Shown here in pieces: positions 8,117 through 15,386 of a stretch of 64,000 bases of DNA (position 1 is its first letter; every line of letters begins with the position of its first letter). This DNA is from JADLGL01 sp050184415 (GTDB lineage: Bacteria > Pseudomonadota > Alphaproteobacteria > Rhizobiales > Kaistiaceae). The notes under the pieces are model-generated. The model was not told the DNA's origin. It was given only the letters and a program-made list of their open reading frames with translations, and did no database searches. Where the stretch lies: assembly GCA_050184415.1 (NCBI GenBank), contig JBFXAJ010000003.1, forward strand, positions 129,564-193,563. Reading direction: 5' to 3'. The translations under genes were made by a program, and so were the position numbers.

Positions 8117-10045
8117 CTATTGCGCGGTCGCGAGCGTGTCGGGCAGCGCGAAGACGTAGAGCGTCGAGCCCGAGCGGCGATAGCGTGCCGCCGCGTCGGG
8201 CGCGGCGTCGAAGTTGACGGCCGAGTTCGTCGCGGCCGCCGAGGCGACCACGGCCAGATACTGCCGGCCATCCGGCCCGAGATAGGTGATCGGCGTTCCG
8301 GCGAATGAAGCGCCGGTCCGGAATTCCCAGACGATGTCACCATTGGTGGCGTTGAATGCCCGCATGACGCCGGTGTCCTCGCCGCCCTGGAACAGGAGGT
8401 CGGTGGCGGTCGCCATGATGGGCAAGGCATTGCCCTGGAGCGACTGCGCTTCCCAAACCGTGGTGCCGCCGACCGGATCGTTGGCCACGAGCCGGGAATT
8501 GTAAGCCACCAGCTGTCCGTCCATCCCGGCCCGCGGCAACGGATTGGGACCGGGGTTCAGGCGGAGCCGATAGGCCTCGCCGGGCACGTAGTCGCCCGCC
8601 TCCATGCGAAGCACCGAGCAGCTGGTGTTCGTCGCCGTGTAGAGGAGGCCGGTGCGCGGCGACCAGGCGTCGTTCTGCCAGTTGCGGGCCGATGTGCCCG
8701 GGCAATAGACGACCTCCGTCCCGGTGTAGTCGGCCATGGTCGTGCCGTCGGCATTGCGGCCCGGATCGGCCTCCGTGTAGCGGCGGCGATCCTCGACGTC
8801 GGTGAACATCCATTTGTCGATGTCGTAGAGGGCGCGGCCGGTCGCCATGTCGACATAAGGTGCCGGGCGGAGGTTCTGGTATTCGAACATCCATGGCTGG
8901 GTCAGGAGTTCGCCCGTCGCGCGGTCCCATACGTAGAAGATGCCGGAGCGCGAGGCCTTCACGGCGGTGTGCCGCACCGTGCCGCCGATCTCGAGATCGA
9001 GGAGCGGCGTGATCAGTGGCTCATCGAGGTCCCAGCTGTCGGCCGGGGTGATGTTGTAGGCCCAGATCAGCTCGCCGGTGGTGGCGTCGCGCGCCATCTG
9101 CGAGGCGCACCAGTTGTTGCGGTAGTCGACGAGACCGCCATTCTCGTCGAGGGTCACCATGCCCCATTCGCGCCGGTAGTCCGGATTCCACGGGCCGCAA
9201 TTGCCGGTCGAGTAATAGAGGAGGTTGATCTCGGGATCCCAGGTGAAATAGCCCCAGACCGTGCCGCCGCCGCGGCGCCAGGAATCGCCGTACCAGGTGG
9301 TCAGCGAGCCGACCTTGTCGTCGGCGTAGAACGGGTTGAAGCGCGGGCCGATGCCGACCTCGTTGTCCGGGCCCATGTTGTACATGACCCACTGCAGGTT
9401 TCCCGAGTTGATGTCGAAGGCCTGGATCTTGCCGCGGACACCGTACTCGCCGCCGGCATTGCCCGTGATGAAGAGATCGTTCACCACGAGGCCGTTGCCG
9501 ACCAGCGTCTCACCGATGGAGATATCGGCGCCGACGGAGCGCCACAGAGCCTCGCCCGTCGCCGCGTCGAGACCGAACACCTGGCCGTCGAGGGTCTGAT
9601 AGAAGACCTTGCCCTCGGCGTAGTAGACACCGCGGGTCTGGGCGCCGCAACACGCGACGCGGACCGCCTCCTCCATGTTCATGTCGGGGCGGAATTCCCA
9701 TTTGATGATGCCGTTCTGCGTCAGGTCGAGCGCGTAGACATAGTTCGGCTTCGGCGACACGATGTACATGGTGTCACCCACGACGAGCGGCGGCGCCTCG
9801 TGCTCGTCGAGGATGCCGATCTGCCAGGTCCAGGCGATCTGAAGCTCGGCGACGTTGTCGAGCGTGATCTGGTCGAGCGTCGAGTAGTTCCAGCCGGAAT
9901 AATTGATCGACGGCATCACCGCGTTTGCCGGATCGTTGGCCAGGGCCACGACGTCCTCATTCGCAAATGCCGGCGCTGCAAACCCAACGCCGGTCGCCAG
10001 AGCCGCAAACGAGGCGGCGCTCAGGAACTTCCTGCCGTAAGTCAT
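8117..10045 (-). CDS. PQQ-dependent methanol/ethanol-type dehydrogenase, XoxF-like, predicted lanthanide-dependent
   Basis: 642 residues from ATG 10045 (Shine-Dalgarno GGGAGG 6-7 nt upstream; a longer frame to 10111 is less likely). A Sec signal ends at AFA (~28), giving a periplasmic eight-bladed propeller. Seen: the vicinal disulfide CC at 132-133, GGEYGVRG with E200, STGNCGPWNP with N282, and ITPADSWDLDE with D339 and D341. In XoxF methanol dehydrogenases E, N, catalytic D and a second D two residues later coordinate the lanthanide; calcium-dependent MxaF has Ala at the second D. All four ligands are present, so rare-earth dependence is predicted. The substrate is an alcohol, not further resolved. 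Electrons would go to a c-type cytochrome; no xoxG/xoxJ or pqq genes are adjacent. Confidence 0.85.
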   Translation of the reverse strand: MTYGRKFLSAASFAALATGVGFAAPAFANEDVVALANDPANAVMPSINYSGWNYSTLDQITLDNVAELQIAWTWQIGILDEHEAPPLVVGDTMYIVSPKPNYVYALDLTQNGIIKWEFRPDMNMEEAVRVACCGAQTRGVYYAEGKVFYQTLDGQVFGLDAATGEALWRSVGADISIGETLVGNGLVVNDLFITGNAGGEYGVRGKIQAFDINSGNLQWVMYNMGPDNEVGIGPRFNPFYADDKVGSLTTWYGDSWRRGGGTVWGYFTWDPEINLLYYSTGNCGPWNPDYRREWGMVTLDENGGLVDYRNNWCASQMARDATTGELIWAYNITPADSWDLDEPLITPLLDLEIGGTVRHTAVKASRSGIFYVWDRATGELLTQPWMFEYQNLRPAPYVDMATGRALYDIDKWMFTDVEDRRRYTEADPGRNADGTTMADYTGTEVVYCPGTSARNWQNDAWSPRTGLLYTATNTSCSVLRMEAGDYVPGEAYRLRLNPGPNPLPRAGMDGQLVAYNSRLVANDPVGGTTVWEAQSLQGNALPIMATATDLLFQGGEDTGVMRAFNATNGDIVWEFRTGASFAGTPITYLGPDGRQYLAVVASAAATNSAVNFDAAPDAAARYRRSGSTLYVFALPDTLATAQ

Positions 10046-10304
10046 TGGTTTCCTCCCTGATCTGCGCACAAGGGACCACCGGCCCGCGCCGATCGGCGAA
10101 GACCTCGTCATGTGACGATCCTCTACTTGGTTCCTGTGCAGGCTGAGCTAATCATCCGCCGACCTGGGAAAGCGTCCCCCATCCAGGGGACCGACAGCAG
10201 CTATTCCTGGTCGGGCTGCGCTTTTCCTGTGCTTTTGCTTCCGACCGCCCCGCGATCGGACGTGCGTGTGCACTCCGAATGGTCAGCGAAGGCGGCTTCC
10301 AGAT

Positions 10305-10319
10305 GTTCATTCTTTGTTC
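10305..10319 (+). promoter_or_regulatory. LexA (SOS) box upstream of dinB
   Basis: GTTC-N7-GTTC with exactly 7 intervening bases (GTTC at 10305-10308 and 10316-10319), the direct-repeat LexA operator of alphaproteobacteria, 51 bp before the dinB start. The rest of the 10046-10369 gap shows no gene; it also has to contain the promoter of the leftward PQQ dehydrogenase. Confidence 0.8.
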
Positions 10320-10369
10320 TAGGATGACGCTGGACAGGCCGGGCAGCGGCAGATCGTCGAGACGCGGCG

Positions 10370-11611
10370 GTGAACGCGACCATTCTCCATGCCGACCTCG
10401 ACGCGTTCTACGCGTCGGTCGAGCAGCTTCTCGATCCCGCGCTGCGCGGCAAGCCGATCGCCGTAGGCGGCGGCGTGGTCCTCGCGGCCTCCTATGAGGC
10501 GAAGAGATTCGGCGTCCGCGGCGGGATGTCGGGTCGCGCGGCGCGCGAGCTGTGCCCGGAGCTGCAGTTCGTGGGCGGCCATTTCGAGGACTACCAGCGC
10601 CTCGGCGATGCGGCGATCGCGATCCTTGGCGACTACACCCCACTCGTGGAGCGCATCTCGATCGACGAGGCTTTCGCCGACGTTGCCGGCTGCGAGCACC
10701 TGTTCGGTCCGGCCGAGGAGATCGCCAGGAAGATCCGTCATCGCGTCCGCAACGAAGTCGGCCTTCCGATCTCGATCGGAGTCGCGCGGACAAAGCATCT
10801 CGCGAAGATCGCCTCGCAGGTCGCGAAGCCCGACGGGCTCGCCTATGTCGATCCTGCGAGCGAGCTGACCTTCCTGCATGCGCTGCCGGTCGAGCTGATG
10901 TGGGGCGTCGGCCCGGCCACCCGGACGAAGCTGCACGAGAAGGGGATCACGACCATCGGCCAGCTCGCCGAGACCGAGGCGCACAGCCTGCAGCGCATCC
11001 TCGGCCAGGCCATCGGCACGAAGCTTTCGTCGCTGGCGTGGAACCGCGACGCTCGTGAGATCGAGACCGAACATCGGGCGCGGTCGGTCGGCGCGCAGTC
11101 GGCGTTCGGCAGGAAGGCGGTGACCAACGATCTCGTCCGCTCGACGCTCCTTTTCCTTGCCGACCGCGTCTGCAGCCGCATGCGCGCGAAATCGCGCGGC
11201 GGGCGGACGATCACCACGCGGGTCCGCTTCTCGGACCTCCGCTCTGTGACGCGGTCCGCGACGCTGCCCGAGGTGGTGTCGGCGAGCGCGATGGTGGCCG
11301 AGGTCGCGATCGAGCTGGCGTGGTCGGCGCTCCGCGACCATCCCAAGGAGAAGACGATCTCGCTCCTTGCGGTCTCCGTCTCCCATCTCGAGATCGACCA
11401 CGCGCTCCAGCTCGAGCTGCCGCTCGGCCTTCACGATGAGGACCAGCGGCCGGGCACCAGGCGCGGCGCCGCGCGCTGGGCCGCCGACCGCGCGATGGAC
11501 CGGATCCGCGACCGATTCGGCCGCGCTGCCGTCGGCTACGCCTCGGTGGCGTTCGGGCCGGCGAAGTCGGTTCCCGACGGATTCCGCGAGCTCGCCGAGC
11601 GCGAGATCTAG
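10370..11611 (+). CDS. dinB: DNA polymerase IV (Y-family, translesion)
   Basis: 413 residues from GTG 10370. Palm motifs HADLDAFYASVEQ (~7-19) and SIDEAF (~99-104) carry the metal-binding acidic residues of Y-family polymerases; YEAKRFGVRGGM is the fingers motif, and ISIGVARTKHLAKIAS and LWGVGP-like sequences are typical. Near the C-terminus LQLELPLG resembles a beta-clamp binding motif. The family copies across damaged bases without proofreading. A LexA box 51 bp upstream indicates SOS induction. The gene stands alone, followed after 66 bp by a Tat hydrolase gene. Confidence 0.95.
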   Translation: MNATILHADLDAFYASVEQLLDPALRGKPIAVGGGVVLAASYEAKRFGVRGGMSGRAARELCPELQFVGGHFEDYQRLGDAAIAILGDYTPLVERISIDEAFADVAGCEHLFGPAEEIARKIRHRVRNEVGLPISIGVARTKHLAKIASQVAKPDGLAYVDPASELTFLHALPVELMWGVGPATRTKLHEKGITTIGQLAETEAHSLQRILGQAIGTKLSSLAWNRDAREIETEHRARSVGAQSAFGRKAVTNDLVRSTLLFLADRVCSRMRAKSRGGRTITTRVRFSDLRSVTRSATLPEVVSASAMVAEVAIELAWSALRDHPKEKTISLLAVSVSHLEIDHALQLELPLGLHDEDQRPGTRRGAARWAADRAMDRIRDRFGRAAVGYASVAFGPAKSVPDGFRELAEREI

Positions 11612-11677
11612 CGCCAGTCCGTTCTGGCACGCCGCTTGCGATGCCCGCCGCGGCTTGAGCCACGGAAGGACATTGCA

Positions 11678-13141
11678 ATGAACAGACGGGATTTCCTGAA
11701 GACCGGCGTCGCGGCGTCGGGTCTCACATTCACCGGGCTCGGCGTGCCGATCCTGCGGTCGCAGGCGCAGACGCCGGAGGCGATGGGAGCCGCCGACGCC
11801 TTCGAGACGGTGTCGGAGGTGGTGACCTCCGAGATGGAGCGCCTCGGCGTACCCGGCGCCGCGCTCGGCGTCCTCAAGGACGGTGTGTTCCAGCTCCGCG
11901 GCTTCGGCGTCACCAGCATCGAGGATCCGCAGCCGGTCGACGAGAACACGATCTTCCAGCTCGCGTCGCTGTCGAAGACCGTGACGGCGACCGCGGTGAT
12001 GAGCCTTGTCGAGCAGGGCCTCCTCGACCTCGATGCACCGGTGCTCCAGTACCTCCCGGACTGGCATGTCGGCGACGCGATGTCGACGGAAGAGCTCCTC
12101 GTCCGCCATCTCGTCACCCATTCCACCGGCCTCAACGGCTCCGCGCCGACCGAAGACCTCGGCGTCGACACGCTGGCGCGCTTTGCGGCGGCGATGGACC
12201 GCCTCGTCCGCATCGCGCCGCCGGGCCAGGTCTGGAGCTACCTCAACCCGGGCTTCGCCCTCGCCGGCCGGCTGGTCGAGGTCGCGACCGGCACGGACGT
12301 CCACACCGCCTACCGCGACCTCGTGTTCGATCCTCTCGGCCTCGAACGGTCGTCAACGCGGCTCGACCTGATCGCGACCCACAAGCTCGCCATTGGCCAC
12401 GAGCCCGGCGAGAACGGAGCGACGCGCGCGCGCGCGAATGTCATCCGGCCGTTCTCGATGGGATCGAGCATCCCTGCCGGCGGCGTGTGCATGAGCATCG
12501 AGAATCTGATGCGCTATGCGGCATTCCACCTGAACGAGGGAGAGCCGGGGCAGGCGACCGTGCTGACGCCCGAGACCCGCGAGCTGATGCGGCAGCCCCA
12601 GCTCGTGAAGACGCCGGTCGAGGACGCCATGGCGATCGGCTGGCATCTCCGCACCGTCGGCGGCGTGATGACGGCCGCCCATGGCGGCACCGCCGGGGCC
12701 GGCCACCGGCTGCTCCTCGAACTCGTGCCGGAGCGCCGCCTCGCCTTCGCGATCCTGACGAACCACACCGATGGCTGGCGCCTCAACCAGGCGGTTGAGC
12801 ACGCGCTGCTCGCCGCCTATGAGGGCCTTGCGCTGGTGCCGAACCAGCCCGTCACCTATCGCGGCATCAACGAGGACTTCTCGCTCCACGCTTCGCCGCT
12901 CCCGGAGCAGCCGGACCCGGCGGAGTATGTCGGCAACTACAATCGCGGCACGTCGAGCCCGCTCGAGGTGACGGTGGCCGACGGCCAGATCATGCTCGGC
13001 AACGCGCAGCTCTATTTCTACGGTCCGGACATGGCCTATCAGAGCGGCAGCGGCACGCCGTGCGAGTTCATCCGCGACGAGGCCGGCATCGTCACCTGGA
13101 TCCGCTCCAACGGCCAGGGTTTCGGCCGCAAAGCGACGTAG
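11678..13141 (+). CDS. Tat-exported serine hydrolase, class C beta-lactamase/esterase family
   Basis: 487 residues from ATG 11678, preceded by GGAAGGA. The N-terminus MNRRDFLKTG is a twin-arginine signal. S-x-x-K is in LASLSKTVTA (~95), Y-x-N in WSYLNPG (~195), and AHGGTAG provides the third (H/K)xG element. These are the active-site motifs of the penicillin-binding-protein-like serine hydrolases. Members include beta-lactamases, D-aminopeptidases and esterases, so true beta-lactamase activity should not be assumed. An extra C-terminal domain (~400-487) resembles the lipocalin-like tails of such esterases. Periplasmic location expected. Confidence 0.85.
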   Translation: MNRRDFLKTGVAASGLTFTGLGVPILRSQAQTPEAMGAADAFETVSEVVTSEMERLGVPGAALGVLKDGVFQLRGFGVTSIEDPQPVDENTIFQLASLSKTVTATAVMSLVEQGLLDLDAPVLQYLPDWHVGDAMSTEELLVRHLVTHSTGLNGSAPTEDLGVDTLARFAAAMDRLVRIAPPGQVWSYLNPGFALAGRLVEVATGTDVHTAYRDLVFDPLGLERSSTRLDLIATHKLAIGHEPGENGATRARANVIRPFSMGSSIPAGGVCMSIENLMRYAAFHLNEGEPGQATVLTPETRELMRQPQLVKTPVEDAMAIGWHLRTVGGVMTAAHGGTAGAGHRLLLELVPERRLAFAILTNHTDGWRLNQAVEHALLAAYEGLALVPNQPVTYRGINEDFSLHASPLPEQPDPAEYVGNYNRGTSSPLEVTVADGQIMLGNAQLYFYGPDMAYQSGSGTPCEFIRDEAGIVTWIRSNGQGFGRKAT

Positions 13142-13168
13142 GCGCGGGGGAGGCCGGCGACCCGATGG

Positions 13169-14260
13169 TCACTGGCCTCCGGCCCGCGGCAGCGTCGCGA
13201 AGTACGCGGCAGCGGCGGCGATGTCCGCGTCGGACAGGCCGCCGGCGATCGCGTTCATCACGTCGGACGGGCGCACGCCGTCGCGGAACAGCATGAGCTG
13301 GCGCGCGAGATAGTCCTCACCCTGGCCATTGAGGAGCGGGGCGGCGACGTCCGGGTTGAGATGGCACGAGGCGCAGCGCGGGACGGCGCGGTCGGGAATC
13401 CCGGCGCCAGCGAGCGCACGTCCCGTTTCGAGAAGGCCGGCCGACACTTCCGGCGACAAAGACGGCCGGGCGGGGATCGCGCCATAGTAGGCGGCAAGAG
13501 CGGCGCGCTCCGCGGCGTCGAGCGGCGCGACCGCCGCCTGCATGAAGCCGCTCGGCCGCCGCCCGGTCGCGAACGCCTCGAGTTGCCGCGCGATGTAGTC
13601 GGCCGAGAGGCCGTCGAGGCGAGGGAATGCGCCGGCCGGATCGCCGGCGCCATCGACGCCGTGGCAGCGGGCGCAGGCGGCGACGTCGGCGTCGGCCGGG
13701 CCGTGCCCGATCAGCGTCAGCGGATCAGCGTCAGCGTCAATGGCCACGGTCGGGCCGGGCGCGGCCAGCGTCGCGTATTCCTCGTCCGTCATCTCGGGCA
13801 GGAGGCGGACGAAGGCCGTGACGTCCCAAACTTCGTCGTCGCGGCCGTCCGCGGGCCAGCCCGGCATGCCGGTGTATTTCAGCCCGTGGCGGATGATCCA
13901 GAAGACCTCGTTGTCGTTGAAGCGCCCCACCTTGGCGCCGAGGTCGGGCGGCTCGGGCAGCATTGCCGCGGCGAGCGGCGAGGGCGGACTGCCCGGTGCG
14001 CCGTGGCACGAGGCGCAATTGCCCTCGAAATGGCGAAGGCCGCGCATGATCATCGCGGGGTCGGTCAGACGGGGTGGTTCGCTCTCGGGGGCATGTGCGG
14101 CCACGGATCGCCGCATCCCGAAGTCGAGCAGCGCCTCCATGACGGGGCTGTGCGGGGCGCTGGCCGCGACGTTGTAGAAGCCGCCATAGATGAAGATGCC
14201 GGCACCGATCAGGAGGAGCAGGACTCCCCCGGTCACGACCAGCACCACGCGTTTCCACAA
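13169..14260 (-). CDS. Membrane-anchored triheme cytochrome c
   Basis: 363 residues, start chosen at TTG 14260 because GGAGGG lies 7 nt upstream and the frame then opens with a signal-anchor (RVVLVVTGGVLLLLIGAGIF). Three heme-binding CxxCH motifs are visible: NCASCH, ACARCH and RCASCH. Class-I cytochrome c domains of this sort carry electrons from periplasmic dehydrogenases to a terminal oxidase. It is divergent from the caa3-type oxidase operon (115 bp apart) and ends 27 bp from a convergent serine hydrolase gene. Its position between two PQQ dehydrogenases and an oxidase makes it a candidate acceptor for quinoprotein electrons; that link is inference. Confidence 0.85.
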   Translation of the reverse strand: MWKRVVLVVTGGVLLLLIGAGIFIYGGFYNVAASAPHSPVMEALLDFGMRRSVAAHAPESEPPRLTDPAMIMRGLRHFEGNCASCHGAPGSPPSPLAAAMLPEPPDLGAKVGRFNDNEVFWIIRHGLKYTGMPGWPADGRDDEVWDVTAFVRLLPEMTDEEYATLAAPGPTVAIDADADPLTLIGHGPADADVAACARCHGVDGAGDPAGAFPRLDGLSADYIARQLEAFATGRRPSGFMQAAVAPLDAAERAALAAYYGAIPARPSLSPEVSAGLLETGRALAGAGIPDRAVPRCASCHLNPDVAAPLLNGQGEDYLARQLMLFRDGVRPSDVMNAIAGGLSDADIAAAAAYFATLPRAGGQ

Positions 14261-14375
14261 GGACCGACCCTCCGGCGTCTCCTGAGGAAACCGGCGTCCT
14301 CCTCCTCGGTTCCCCGCGGGAACCGAGACCGCGCCCGGGCATTTGCCTTTTCTGGGGCTGCTTGCGGGGCGGCGC

Positions 14376-15386
14376 ATGAAAAGGATGGCCAGGGACGAAC
14401 GGCAGGGCGGCCGACGCGGGGGGCATCGGGCGCTCGGCGTTGCGCTCGCCGGTCCGCTCACGGCCTGCAACGGACCGCAATCCATCCTCGATCCGGCGGG
14501 ACCCGCCGCCGGCGCCGTCAACGGCCTCGGCTGGGTCATGACCGGGGCCGCCATCGTCATCGCTGCGCTCGTCGTCGTCGCGACGGCAATCGCCCTCGGC
14601 CGTCGGGGCGGCACGCTCGGCTCGGTCCGCACCGTCATCGCCGGCGGCATCGTGCTGCCGGCCGTCCTCCTCCCCGTCCTCCTGATCGCCGGCCTTCTCG
14701 TCGCGCGCGGTTCCGGTGCGACCGGGACCGAGCCGGTGACGATCCGCGTCACGGGCGAGCAGTTCTGGTGGCGCGTGGACTATCTCGACGCGGCCGGCGA
14801 CGTCGCGCTGACGACGGCCAACGAAATCCGCGTCCCGGTCGGCGTCCCGGTGCGCCTCATCCTCGAAAGCGCGGACGTCATCCATTCGTTCTGGGTTCCC
14901 GCGCTCGGCGGCAAGCTCGACATGATTCCCGGCCGCAGCAACGCAATGGCAATCGAGGCCGATCGCGCCGGAGTCTTTCGCGGCCAGTGCGCGGAGTTCT
15001 GCGGTGACCAGCACGCCAGGATGGCGTTCATCGTCATCGCCGAGGAACCCGAAACCTTCGGCGCCTGGCTGGCGGCGGAAGCCGCGCCCGCTGTCGCTGC
15101 CGAAGCGGCCCCTGCCGCAGGCGCCGCCGCCTTCGTCGCGGCAGGCTGCGGCGCGTGCCACACCGTCCGCGGCACCGGCGCCGCCGGCACGATCGGCCCC
15201 GACCTCACGCATATCGGTAGCCGGCAAACCATTGCCGCCGGGACGCTGCCCAACGACCTCGACTCCCGCGTGCTGTGGATCGCGGGCGCCCAGCGCATCA
15301 AGCCCGGCAGCCGCATGCCATCCTTCGCCGAGCTGCCAGAGGCGGACCTTCGGGCGATCGCAACCTATCTCGGGACGCTGCGATGA
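14376..15386 (+). CDS. ctaC: Cytochrome c oxidase subunit II with C-terminal heme c domain (caa3 type)
   Basis: 336 residues from ATG 14376 (ATG 14385 also possible). A lipobox-like LTACNG follows a short signal, then two membrane helices (GWVMTGAAIVIAALVVV; GIVLPAVLLPVLLIAGLLV). The CuA site is complete: H in VIHSFWVPALGG, and C-x3-C...H...M in CAEFCGDQHARM. After a Pro/Ala-rich linker CGACH binds a covalent heme, so electrons can enter directly from a small cytochrome. First gene of a four-gene operon; the stop overlaps the subunit I start (ATGA). Confidence 0.92.
   Translation: MKRMARDERQGGRRGGHRALGVALAGPLTACNGPQSILDPAGPAAGAVNGLGWVMTGAAIVIAALVVVATAIALGRRGGTLGSVRTVIAGGIVLPAVLLPVLLIAGLLVARGSGATGTEPVTIRVTGEQFWWRVDYLDAAGDVALTTANEIRVPVGVPVRLILESADVIHSFWVPALGGKLDMIPGRSNAMAIEADRAGVFRGQCAEFCGDQHARMAFIVIAEEPETFGAWLAAEAAPAVAAEAAPAAGAAAFVAAGCGACHTVRGTGAAGTIGPDLTHIGSRQTIAAGTLPNDLDSRVLWIAGAQRIKPGSRMPSFAELPEADLRAIATYLGTLR

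Noticed and set aside
11678..13141. True beta-lactamase resistance gene
   Set aside because: SxxK and YxN motifs are shared with esterases and peptidases; the Tat signal and C-terminal extension fit esterase-like relatives better.
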